This document shows, one piece after another, positions 1-8,890 of a DNA stretch of 64,000 nt. The first letter of the stretch is position 1. Every line of letters begins with the position of its first letter. The position numbers and the translations under genes were made by a program. This DNA comes from Periplaneta americana (lineage: Eukaryota; Arthropoda; Insecta; Blattodea; Blattidae): positions 112,567,001-112,631,000 of the forward strand of contig NC_091117.1 in assembly GCF_040183065.1 (NCBI RefSeq). Reading direction: 5' to 3'. The notes under the pieces are model-generated. The model was not told the origin of the DNA, did no database searches, and saw only the letters and a list, made by a program, of their open reading frames with translations.

Positions 1-78
1 GTAACATCGCCATGACCCGAAGTGGACTTAGAAAATATTCGCTGTTCACAAGTGCGGCCACTTTTTTTTTTACAACTG
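1..78. mobile_element. Right end of TA-flanked element X (copy 3)
   Basis: This stretch matches the right ends of the two longer X copies that finish at 28791 and 42416: the shared block reads gtaacatcgc...gaagtggact...aaaatattcgctgtt...gtgcggccac followed by a run of T and then an inverted CAGTTGTA. A TA dinucleotide follows at 79-80, as in the other copies. Only the right terminus lies in the window; the rest is before position 1. No coding capacity is seen. The RTE fragment that follows directly may be the target it landed in. Confidence 0.7.
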
Positions 79-80
79 TA

Positions 81-2470
81 CAAAACATCCGAGTGATACA
101 AAAACTAAAACTGAATACATACCACAGAATGATCACAGCAATACTAAATATACGGAAAAGAAAACCCTTCCCTACCAAGCCCAAAATGTATAATCTGGTT
201 AACACAGACAAAGAAAACTACATTCACCATCTACAACTTAGTACAGCACAAATATCTGAGTACAGAGAACAGGGAGTCCAAAAAGGCATACAATGCTCTA
301 GAACGAGCCATTCTCCAGGCTAGTGGAAATGTAAGTTGCAACAGAGAAGAGCCAAGACAAAGAACCACACTCGGTCAACAGATCCTAGACTATTAACAAA
401 GAGGGAGAACCTGCAGCAGTCAAACTTGGACACGCTGGAAAAAAGAGAAAAATACAGAACCTTGGATAAATTAACCAAAAGAGCGCTGTGCACAGACATT
501 AGAAACCACTGCACTAAGGTCACAGAATAAATTCTCGAAAACACAGCATCAATAAAGAAGGTAAAAGCACAGCGAAGCCAAGAAAAGCATTGGATGCTGA
601 GAACAAGGTCAAGAATAGGAGAGAAAACAACCTGGCGAGTGGACATTCTTAACGAGGCAACGAGATTCTACAAATGCTTATACTCAAGCACAATCCAGCA
701 ACAACAGAATGGAGTTAAACCACAGGCACAGGAGAACATACCCAAAATACTAAAGAGCGAAGTTCGCAATGCTATCAGTGAACTCAAGAAAGGCAAGACA
801 CCAGGTGAAGATGGAATAAGAAACGAGTTTCTAATATATGAGTCAGAAATTCTGGTCAAACCAATCATTGTATTATTGTACTAAGAATTGAAATTATTCC
901 AACTCAATGGCAGTCGAACACAATAAACCTTCTGCACAAAAAAGGTTCGAGGGATGAAATGAACAATTACAGACCCATAAGCTTAATGTCTAACATGTAT
1001 AAGCTGTTCTCCAAAGTCCTCACTAGAAGAATAACAAAAACCCTGGATGAGAACCAACCCACAGAACAGGCAGTCTTTCGTTCGGGATACAGTACAGTCG
1101 ACCATCTCCAAACAATCAACTAAATCATAGAGAAAACTTTAGAATACGGATTGACGATTTATTTGGCATTCGTCGATTACAACAAGGCGTTTGATTCTAT
1201 AGAACACGCAAGCGTGCTACAAGCCTTACACAACCAAGGAGTAGAAGCAAAGTACAGAATAATACCGAACAACTTGTACAGTCAGAGCACAGTCAAGATA
1301 AAGACAGAGAGGATAGGACCTACCTTCCAACTAGAAAGAGGAGTCAGACAGGGAGACTCCCTGTTCACCAGCGTCCTTGAAGTATTCAGGAAACTACAAT
1401 GGAATCACCAAGGCATCAACATTAATGGAAAGAAACTAACCAACCTTCGATTTGTGGATGATGTGGTGCTGTTCGCAAATTCAGCTAACAAATTACAACA
1501 GATGCTAATTGATATAAGCGAAGCCAGCAAAGGAGCAGGACTCAGAATCAATTACACAAAAACGAAAATCATGACAAATGGAATACCGAACAAGGTTGTA
1601 GTAGACGGGACAGAAATTCAGAATGTGGAGGAATATGTCTACCTGGGACAGCTCGTCTCATTCACCAACAATTTGGAGAAAGAGCTAAGAAGAACAGGAC
1701 AGGCGTGGAAGGCTTTCTGGTCACTGAAATCCATACTGCTTGACAAACACCTCAACAGAAAACTGAAACTGAACACACTTCGGACATGCGTCATTCCAGT
1801 ATTACTCTATGGATGTCAATCGTGGACTCTAACGACCTGCCAACAAAGGACATTAGACTCTTGCCAAAGGAAAATGGCGAGGAAGATTCTAGGAGTAATC
1901 TGGAGGGACGGCATCTCCAACAGGGTACTGCAAAGGATAGTTGACTCTGAGAGTGTCGTGCAGTATGCCGGGGAGATGAAGTGGAAGTGGGGTGGTCACG
2001 TGGCACGGTTACAACAAGAAAGATGGGCTCATCTAGCAACTATGTGGGACCCCTACGAAGGGGAGAGGGGAAGAGGCAGACCGAGAAAGAGATGGGCAGA
2101 CGCACTGACACAGGAAGCGGGGGTACATTGGTCCCAAGCTGCCCGCGACCGGGCAACATGGAAAGTGCTGGAACATGAACTGAGAAGAAAGAACAATTAA
2201 TAAAAGTGTAGTGTTTATGTATAAAATTAATGTAATAGGCAAAGAAGCCAGGAACAAAAATGTGGAAAGTGAAGTGCACTGTGTAAACTAAAGCAAAAAC
2301 AATGCATGTGCAAAAAACTTAAACCGGACACAAACTGCCCCAAAAGTCAAAGAGCAAACTATGTAGTAATTAAGCTCACGTAGAGTAGTTCACCACAGGA
2401 GCTAAAACTATGAGCTCCCACCCCCCTCTAGCAAGAGGCCCTAGACCTTAATGGGACCCATTGGGCTTTT
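81..2470 (+). mobile_element. RTE-type LINE, 5' part missing
   Basis: A degraded non-LTR retrotransposon on the plus strand. The region before 590 carries broken pieces that look like the linker between endonuclease and reverse transcriptase; the endonuclease is not in the window. The reverse transcriptase runs in pieces to 2200. The tail after the stop codon (2200-2470) has no reading frame and contains a GC-richer stretch around 2412-2465 that may be the 3' end. Several stops and shifts upstream of 1151 show it is dead. Confidence 0.7.
594..2200 (+). pseudogene. RTE-type reverse transcriptase pseudogene
   Basis: The first part (594-884) holds the motif KKGKTPGEDGIRNEF typical of the N-terminal end of LINE reverse transcriptases. 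It stops and the next segment is shifted (about 900-1130, with NNYRPISLMSNMYKLFSKV-like coding). From 1151 to 2200 a continuous frame of 349 residues carries motif A (AFVDYNKAFDS), the GVRQGDSL motif, and the catalytic box as FVDD instead of the usual FADD or YADD, then LYGCQSWT and the C-terminal GRGRPRKRWAD block typical of RTE-like and related endonuclease-reverse transcriptases. Copying of its own RNA at a nicked target would be its role in an active copy. The stops between 884 and 1151 make this copy inactive. It was placed in the RTE group by motif style only. Confidence 0.75.
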
Positions 2471-2848
2471 ATTTATTACCCGTATTTTGAGATAAGATTT
2501 ATCTTGATGTTGATATATCATTACTATTTTGATGATATATATTTTCATGCCAGTAAGCAATACATCTGATATGGCTGCTTCTGATGAGATATGGCCCATG
2601 TGAATAAAAACTAGCTTTAGCTTTTTAGTCTTCAGTATTAGCACTAGCTTTAGCTAGCAATTGTGTGAATAAAATATTGCTCTTGCTAGAAAGCTAAAGC
2701 TGGAAAATTCCAGCTTTCGCTTGAGATTAGTGAGCACCTGTATGCCTATTAATATAATATTTCATTGTTAGAACAAGTGTTTTATGAATTTTCTTCATTT
2801 TTGACTTAAAATGTTATTCTCAACAACTGAATTGATTTCATACCAGAT

Positions 2849-4192
2849 TTGTTGTTAGATGAAAAGGAACAAGCAAGGAGTTGTAACGTTTGTGAGTTTG
2901 TGAGTGTACTTAAAAAGAAAGAGACGTCTGATTCCGAGTTCGAACACGAGTCAGATCATGAACGCGATGTAACAAATGATGTGCAATTTCAATTTGTGTC
3001 ACTGCTACAAAATTTCAAAATTTTGTTTAATAAATCACAGGTGCCTAACATTAAACATGCGAAAGAAAAATCTCTGTTATCTCAGTTGGGAGAGCGCTGG
3101 TACGTTCAACCAGAGGTCCCGGGATCGATACCCGGCCCCGGAACAATTTTTCCCTTGAAATTATTCAAATCTACTTTACAGGACGCTTCACCTGAAAGAC
3201 TAGATTTGCATAATATATACGTCACTGTGTACGTTAACAGAAAACCACAGTTCCAAGTCACACAGAGTTTGTGTGCACTCGATGTGGGTCTCTGGCATTG
3301 CGTCAGCCCACGCGAGTTGTGTGGATATAAAGGGAAAGGTTGAGACAGTGTCGGGTGGAGTTCCCGGGTAGCTCAGTTGGGAGAGCACTGGTACATTCAA
3401 CCAGAGGTCCCGGGATCGATACCTGGCCCCAGAACAATTTTTCCCTTGAAATTATTCAAATCTCTGTTAGTTTTGAAGAGCGAGTACTTAAGAACTTTCG
3501 GTAAAGAAATAAGTGAAAAACAACTGAGGAATAAATTCAAAATATGAAAAATGATTTAAAAAGGAAGACATAAAAATGTGACAGGTAACAAAAAAATTAT
3601 GCTCAAGAAGTGGGAAAAACAGTTCATGGAACATCTATCAGCAGAAGAAAATCCGGTATTCTGTAAAGATCCAGGTAAGTCAACTAAGAGTATAATAGTT
3701 AGTAATCACAGTTTTAAAAATTCACAAAATAACAAGGCGAAATTAACCATTTCAAATTAATTACTTTTTCCGAAACAAAAAAAATTAACGAAATATTTTC
3801 GTTAAGTTCTCATTTTAAGCTAGTGCCTATCTAAAATATATAAAATAGAAATAAACGTGAAATAGGGGCAAACTTACATTTACTTTACTTCACAATACTT
3901 TTTTTTTCATAGCAGTCTTAATTGTTGGAACATCAGACCATCCTGCTGAGAGTCCAAATCAGTCACAATTACCACCACCACCATCAAAAAAAAATTAATC
4001 ATTACTTCCAGAGACGGATGAAACCAAAAACCTAACTACTTCTGAACTGCAGAGACTGGTTCTTTTGGAGCAATTAAAATTAACAAGAGTTCAGATGGAT
4101 AAGGAAGATCTAATAATAAGACGCCTTCAGTCTAGTTCTGGTGACAAAAATAACCAGGAAAATGAAGAAATGCCAATATATACCGTTTTCTG
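2849..4192 (+). pseudogene. Harbinger Myb/SANT-like DNA-binding protein, interrupted
   Basis: Broken plus-strand gene of Harbinger-1. The first block (2849-3079) is acidic and then resembles the start of a Myb/SANT-like domain. It is interrupted by a SINE; skipping the SINE and one duplication brings the frame back (…EYLRTFGKEISEKQLRNKF). A further block at 3578-3760 has KKWEKQFMEHL, and a last block at about 3915-4192 ends in a leucine-rich helix (ELQRLVLLEQLKLTRVQ) common in this protein family. Small shifts and an AT-rich gap at 3760-3910, which may be an intron, separate the blocks. In the family this protein binds the element ends and brings the nuclease to DNA. The paired minus-strand nuclease supports the call. 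Confidence 0.6.
3080..3457 (+). mobile_element. Dimeric tRNA-headed SINE with 12-bp TSD
   Basis: Two tRNA-like units lie in the same direction, at 3080-3180 and 3355-3457. Each has an A-box-like tCTCAGTTGGGAGAGC, a B-box-like GGGATCGATACC, and the same tail AACAATTTTTCCCTTGAAAT. About 175 bp of other sequence lies between them; the first unit lacks its 5' end. The whole is flanked by a perfect duplication AAATCTCTGTTA (3068-3079 and 3458-3469), so it entered as one unit by target-primed insertion. The host frame of the Harbinger Myb gene is restored if it is removed, so it is younger than that gene. Confidence 0.85.
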
Positions 4193-4262
4193 ACACTTTA
4201 AAAAGCACACAACTGTACATTCTAGTTCAAATAAAGTATCTGAAAAAACATCGCTTGGACAT

Positions 4263-5300
4263 TTAAACATTATATCCTGCATGAATTATATTCATTATTT
4301 CCTCCCATCTCTGAAGACCTCTGCATCTCATTTCTGCTGCATCGACATCCTGTCCATCCTGTCCATCTTCCACATCCAGGTAATCATCCTCAAATCCTTC
4401 ATACTCCTCTTCATGTAATGGGTCTTTTAAGTATTTGGCAACATTATGGAGAACAGCACAACTAAATATCACAGAAGGCACTTTTGTCAAATCCACTCTT
4501 AGATAGTTGAGGCAAGGAAATCTCCGCTTAAGCTGACTGAAGCATCTCTCGATTAACACTCGTTCCTTCTTAAGCTAGATGTTGTATTCTCTTTCCTCAG
4601 GGGCATGAGTATTCCTACAAGGAGTGAGTAGCCAGGAGGTAATACCATATCCACTGTCCCCAAGTAATACAGCATCACTTCTCTGCCGGTTCATTTGGAC
4701 AAATAAATCTGATCTTCTCAAAATTCTGTTGTCATGGACAGACTCAGGCTATTGGGCATCAGTGCTTGTAAATTTCTCTTTAGCATTGCAAATACACTGC
4801 ACATTTACTGAGCACATGCCTTTTCTGTTGACATATTCATCCCCATATAGTTGGGGCTTAGCAATTGGCACATGTGTACAGTCTATGACAGCAATTGCAA
4901 AGGAAAAATTATAGCCTTTATTCCATTGCAATTTTGCTGCGTTTAATTCATCAAAGGGCATTGGAAATTTAATCCACAAATGTGCTTTGTCAAGTATTTT
5001 TGCTGATATTGTTTCTATGGTCTTGCAGACGGTTGAACAATGAACACCTAAATCTTTTCCAATGTCTGTCTGAAAACCAGGATCATTTCCAAAACGTAAA
5101 TATATTTCCATTCTTCGTTTAGAACTTAAAGCTCCGCCTCTTGTTTCAGTTGATTCGCCAAGAAAATGTTCAGCTAACCACTCAACATTTTCTTCTCTGA
5201 ACCTAAATAAACTGTGATAATCTTCTTCACGTGTTGTAATTCGTTTCCGATAACATTTACGAGCACGTACATTAATAAATGCAGCCATTTCATTTGACAT
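4263..5300 (-). pseudogene. Harbinger DDE nuclease (HARBI1-like) with two amber stops
   Basis: A single frame of 346 codons on the minus strand, starting at ATG 5300-5298, near the usual length of HARBI1-like nucleases. N-terminal part: FRFREENVEWLAEHFLG, then the helix-turn-helix-like region with IYLRFGNDPGFQTDIGKDL. The three catalytic residues are all present: Asp near residue 139 (AVIDCTHV), Asp near 217 (LLGDSGYG) and Glu near 250 (VLIERCFSQLKRRF). Two TAG stops break it, one at 4749-4751 in the place of a tryptophan that follows Q in relatives, and one at 4575-4577. Otherwise the frame is uninterrupted, so decay is recent compared with its partner gene. Its role in an active copy is cutting at the inverted ends. 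Confidence 0.88.
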
Positions 5301-5689
5301 TCAGCAATAAACTGGATTTCTAGTGTGGTCAGAAGAACACTTGAAAAATTAGAAGCTAAAGCTAGTAACATTAAGCCAAAGCTAGTTTTTATTCACAGAA
5401 TTTAAAGTAAACACTGGAAAATTTAGTTTTTGGCTAGAGCAAACAGCTAAAGCTTTCCAGCAAAAGCTTAAGCTTAATTTTTATTCACAAAAATACTAGC
5501 ATTAGCTTGAAAACTGTTAGCAAAAGCAAAAGCTAGTTTTTATTCACATGGCCCAAGTCTCTAGTTCATGTGCAGTCATAACCTCATCATGAAAAGAGAT
5601 CTCATACCATTAGGCCTATTTTGTTTTGCATTGTAGAAAAATTTGCCATTCAAAATATTCCTGAAGAGCAGGCAATAATGGAAACGAGT

Positions 5690-5690
<1 letters not shown>

Positions 5691-5735
<45 letters not shown>

Positions 5736-5738
5736 AAT
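5691..5738. repeat. (GAT)n microsatellite
   Basis: Sixteen near-perfect GAT units followed by AATAATAA. It would encode a serine run on the minus strand but lies between transposons, so it is not taken as coding. Confidence 0.95.
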
Positions 5739-5825
5739 AATAGCAGTGGTAATGTGTTTATTTCATTCTTTTGACTTCTATTCACTATTCACGAAAAAGA
5801 CAAAAATGGAAATAAAGGGAATAAA

Positions 5826-5895
5826 ATAATATATCAATGAAGCAGATACGTATAAAACCTAACCTAACGATATAAATGACATATAATATATACAC
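5826..5895. repeat. Left part of 42-bp tandem array with AACCTAACC motif
   Basis: About one and a half units of a repeat with the pattern atataaatcaatg...cagatacgtacaaaa-cctaacctaac. The array resumes at 8102 after a transposon. The AACCTAACC core equals two units of the insect telomere repeat TTAGG on the other strand, but it is only short within each 42-bp unit. Confidence 0.7.
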
Positions 5896-6236
5896 TAGAG
5901 TGGCCCTTATTTTTCAACTTTCTAAAAGTTTAACTCCCACCCCTCTATCTTGTTCCAATCAACAAAAAGCGATCTGTGCAAATTTTCAGCTCAATCGGAC
6001 AACTGCAAGGCGACACTCATCGATCATGAAGTTTTGAAATTTTAGCCTGGAAAATATTTTCTTCTAATATTATTAGATAAAGCTATATTATTGCTTTATT
6101 CACTTATTTTGTAACTAAACATGATCTTGTCTTTGATGAATAATTTTTCACTTATTGATTCAGAACTGTCTGTGCTGACTTGCTGACTGCTCGTGTAAAG
6201 TGACTTTCAAGACTTTTTTTTTCCTAGAGTTATAAA

Positions 6237-7500
6237 ATGGCATCAACATCTTCAGGTAGTTCGTCACCCAAGTTAAGACAATACTTTTGTCTCTCGTGTT
6301 GGCTACATCTTCAATCAAATCATTGGAGCCAAACTACCTTCAAACCGGCAAGTTTTAAGCATTTTCTTCTACAATGTACAAGTTGTAAATCTTACAACAA
6401 AGGAACGTGTAGCATTGGTAATTCAAGAAGTTTTCATATTTGGCAAAAAGCACGAATCCCTACTAGAAAAAGTGACCACTGTGTTCATAAGTTATTCAAA
6501 CTCTATGATGAATTAAAGGGTTTATAGAAATATTTGAGTAGAACTGCAGGCAAGGAATAAGAAAAAAGAGATATTTTTGTGGAAATTATGGACGATCTCT
6601 ATGACATAGCTCATTCAGATGCTTTGGGACAGATGAAAAATGAAGAGGATACGAATTTTTAACGATGATTTTTCTTGGCAGCATTCCAAAGAATGGGATA
6701 TCGTTTCATATACTAGGAGCTGGAAGTCATGCTAGGTGAATGGCAAAAGCAATTTTTGCATTCAAGATATACTTGTTTCAAGATCAATTTCAGTTACCTC
6801 AATAAGGAGAAGAACTCTTTTAAGAAGAATATGAGTCGACCTGGTTGGTGAGTTGGTATAACGCTGGGCTTCTATGCCCAAGGTTGCGGGTTCGATCCCG
6901 GGCCAGGTCGATGGCATTTAAGTGTGCTTAAATGCAACAGGCTCATGTCAGTAGATTTACTGGCATGTAAAAACTCCTGCTGGAGAAAATTCCGGCACAT
7001 CCGGCGACGCTGATATAACCTCTGCAGTTCCGAGTGTCATTAAATAAAACATAACAAGAAGAATATGTATTTTTCTTGCTCGAGTGTAGGCAATGTTCGA
7101 GCCTGGTTTCTGTCAGAAGCAATTAAAGTACCTTATCACGATTTCTTATTCATGCGTGAACTGATAAATTATCAGGATATTGATCCAGAAATCAGTAAGG
7201 CTGCTGCAAATAAATTTTCCAACCATCTCTGGTACTTAGTTCCCGAAACTGTGGCTTTATCCTTTTTGATGACTATGTTCCAACAGCGGTTAAAGCAAAT
7301 ATGGCTAAAGTTATACTGGAAGCAGACGAAAGTGAAGAAGAGAAAGAAGAAGAAAATAAACTGAAGAGCTACATTCTGCACCAAAATGATTTTTCTTCCT
7401 TTACAAATATCGAGTTTTCATTTTTTGTAACTCCTAGTACTAAAATTTTCTTCACGAGATTTTCTATCAGCACCGATTTCCTCGACAAAGACCCTTCAAC
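6237..7500 (+). pseudogene. Unrecognised transposon protein, broken
   Basis: The plus strand contains pieces of a protein in several frames. The block at 6270-6680 includes coding for RDIFVEIMDDLYDIAHSDAL, a style seen in repeated hypothetical proteins of insects, probably encoded by this transposon family. The block at 7065-7364 includes KVPYHDFLFMRELINYQDID. Stops and shifts break every long frame and a SINE splits it at 6834. No catalytic motif was recognised. Its position inside the inverted repeats is the reason to call it the element's own gene. Confidence 0.45.
6834..7055 (+). mobile_element. tRNA-derived SINE, 222 bp, 12-bp TSD
   Basis: The first 75 bp fold like a tRNA: GACCTGG pairs with CCAGGTC, with an A-box TGGTGAGTTGGTATAACG and a B-box GGTTCGATCCC. 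The body (about 6910-7045) includes TTTAAGTGTGCTTAAATG and CCGGCACATCCGGCGACGCTG and the tail is AAATAAAACATAAC. The flanks are a perfect 12-bp duplication AAGAAGAATATG at 6822-6833 and 7056-7067. It resembles the widespread insect SINEs with such a head and body; the family name is not assigned. Confidence 0.9.
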
Positions 7501-8101
7501 TTGAAAGGATGATCCTGTTTACAAAAGTGGAATTGAAAAACTTTAGAAGATAGTTGTTATGAATGACGTTGCAGAAAGAGGAAGTCAAACTCATTCAGGA
7601 TTACAATAATATTCTCACAAACAATTTGTTTTACAGATTGTTACCAGAGACTGTAAAAAATACTAAACTGCTACTAAATCCTCCCTTAGGAAAAAATAAT
7701 GTTCAATGTTCGTTCGTTTACATAATGTTTTGATTCTGTAGAAATTATTGTTGTAAATAAAAATGTGTTTCTCTTATAGAAGTTGTGTGCGTTACTAAGA
7801 AAACCTAATATTTCTTAAATTTTTCATTTTATTTCAGGAATTTTTCGTTCAGAATATTTTTAAACAATTGCTGGGGTTGCCAGAATGTCTACATCAATTT
7901 CTCTAAGAAGAAAAAAAGAAATGGTCGAGATAGGGAAGAGTATACCGCTTTTGTATGGAATTATTCATTGCGTATACTATGTTCCAACTTCAAAGCATTT
8001 GAGGGTCGCCAAGCAGTTGTCCGATTGAACTGTAAATTTGCACAGATAATTTTTTTGTTGATTGGAACAAGATAAGGGGGTGGGAGCTAAGGGCCACCCT
8101 A

Positions 8102-8330
8102 ACATACACACACACAAATCTTAACCTAATCAGTCCAACTTAACCTAATTATATAAACCAATAGAAGATATGTACAAAATCTAACCTAACTATATAAATC
8201 AATGGAACGGATACATACAAAACCTAACTTAACGAATAAATCAATAAAAAATATATGTACAAAACCTAATCTATCTACATAAATCAATGGATCAGTTATG
8301 TACTGTACAAAACCTAACCTAATTTCACCA
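8102..8330. repeat. Right part of 42-bp tandem array
   Basis: Five or so decayed units of about 42 bp, each with atataaatcaatgga, then tatgtacaaaa and cctaacctaa. It is the continuation of the units at 5826-5895, cut by the transposon between them. Confidence 0.75.
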
Positions 8331-8726
8331 GCAGTATCACTACCTATTTAATAAAATATTCTATATATCTGAACTGAGTGAAATAATCTAAACTATCAGC
8401 AACAAAAACTAGAAACGGAAATAAAACAACTTTAAGTATATATTTTCTTTCTCGTGCGATCAATTAGGCTGCCAACTCAAATCACAAGCATTAAAATCTG
8501 TGGGTTACACATTAATTTGTTATTGTTTGTTCACTTGTTTTGAAAGGCATTGTGAGACTTCTGTTAACAACCAAATTGTAACTCTACACTTTGCTGGCGT
8601 AAAGTGACACTTTGTAAAGTGCACTTCTTCAATCGTCTATGAATACCACTAATATGAAAGAGCCACTTTCGTCAAAAGTGCCACTTTGCAAAGTGGTGAT
8701 ATAAAGTGTCGACTATGAATACCAGC

Positions 8727-8812
8727 CTAAGGTGCTTTGGAAAATATTTGGGGCTAAGAGGAATGGAAATGGGCAGGGCATGTAGCACATATGGGGAAAT
8801 CCAGAAATGCAT

Positions 8813-8814
<2 letters not shown>
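8727..8814 (+). mobile_element. LINE 3' fragment
   Basis: Two short coding blocks in different frames, KVLWKIFGAKR and then EWKWAGHVAHMGKSRNAF, match the C-terminal ends of RTE-like endonuclease-reverse transcriptases. An (AAT)n run follows directly and is probably its 3' tail. Confidence 0.6.

Positions 8815-8890
<76 letters not shown>
8815..8890. repeat. Head-to-head (AAT)n / (ATT)n microsatellite
   Basis: About 13 AAT units turn into about 11 ATT units, giving a self-complementary tract of about 75 bp. The left half fits the tail of the plus-strand LINE fragment and the right half fits the tail of the minus-strand LINE that follows. Confidence 0.9.

Larger units (their letters stand above)
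2593..5554. mobile_element. PIF/Harbinger element 1 with both genes
   Basis: The ends are inverted repeats: the left reads GGCCCATGTGAATAAAAACT and the right, on the other strand, GGGCCATGTGAATAAAAACT, both continuing AGCTTT. Short iterations of AGCTAAAGC or its complement fill about 100 bp inside the left end and 200 bp inside the right end and look like transposase binding sites. Inside are the two genes expected of Harbinger: a Myb/SANT-like gene on plus and a DDE nuclease on minus, converging. A 3-bp target duplication of the usual TWA type was not found, so the exact ends may be eroded. Confidence 0.82.
5896..8101. mobile_element. DNA transposon with about 115-bp inverted ends, 8-bp TSD
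   Basis: The left end TAGAGTGGCCCTTA and the right end (other strand) TAGGGTGGCCCTTA continue as matching inverted repeats for about 115 bp, through TCTTGTTCCAATCAACAAAA and CAATCGGACAACTGC. Flanks are ATATACAC (5888-5895) and ACATACAC (8102-8109), an 8-bp duplication with one mismatch. Inside, between 6237 and 7560, are broken coding pieces (see separate entry). An 8-bp duplication fits hAT- or P-type insertion, but the coding part is not recognised well enough to name the superfamily. A SINE lies inside. Confidence 0.8.

Noticed and set aside
12..323. A 103-residue frame at the left edge
   Set aside because: It crosses from the end of element X into LINE linker DNA, so it is a chance fusion.
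2590..5557. TWA target duplication for Harbinger-1
   Set aside because: The flanks read TAT and AAG next to the inverted ends; no 3-bp match is present, so none is claimed.
5576..5785. Serine-run protein on minus across the GAT repeat
   Set aside because: It is a translation of a microsatellite with no family match.
5850..8330. A true telomere or telomere-associated array
   Set aside because: AACCTAACC occurs only once per 42-bp unit and the region is embedded in ordinary interspersed repeats.
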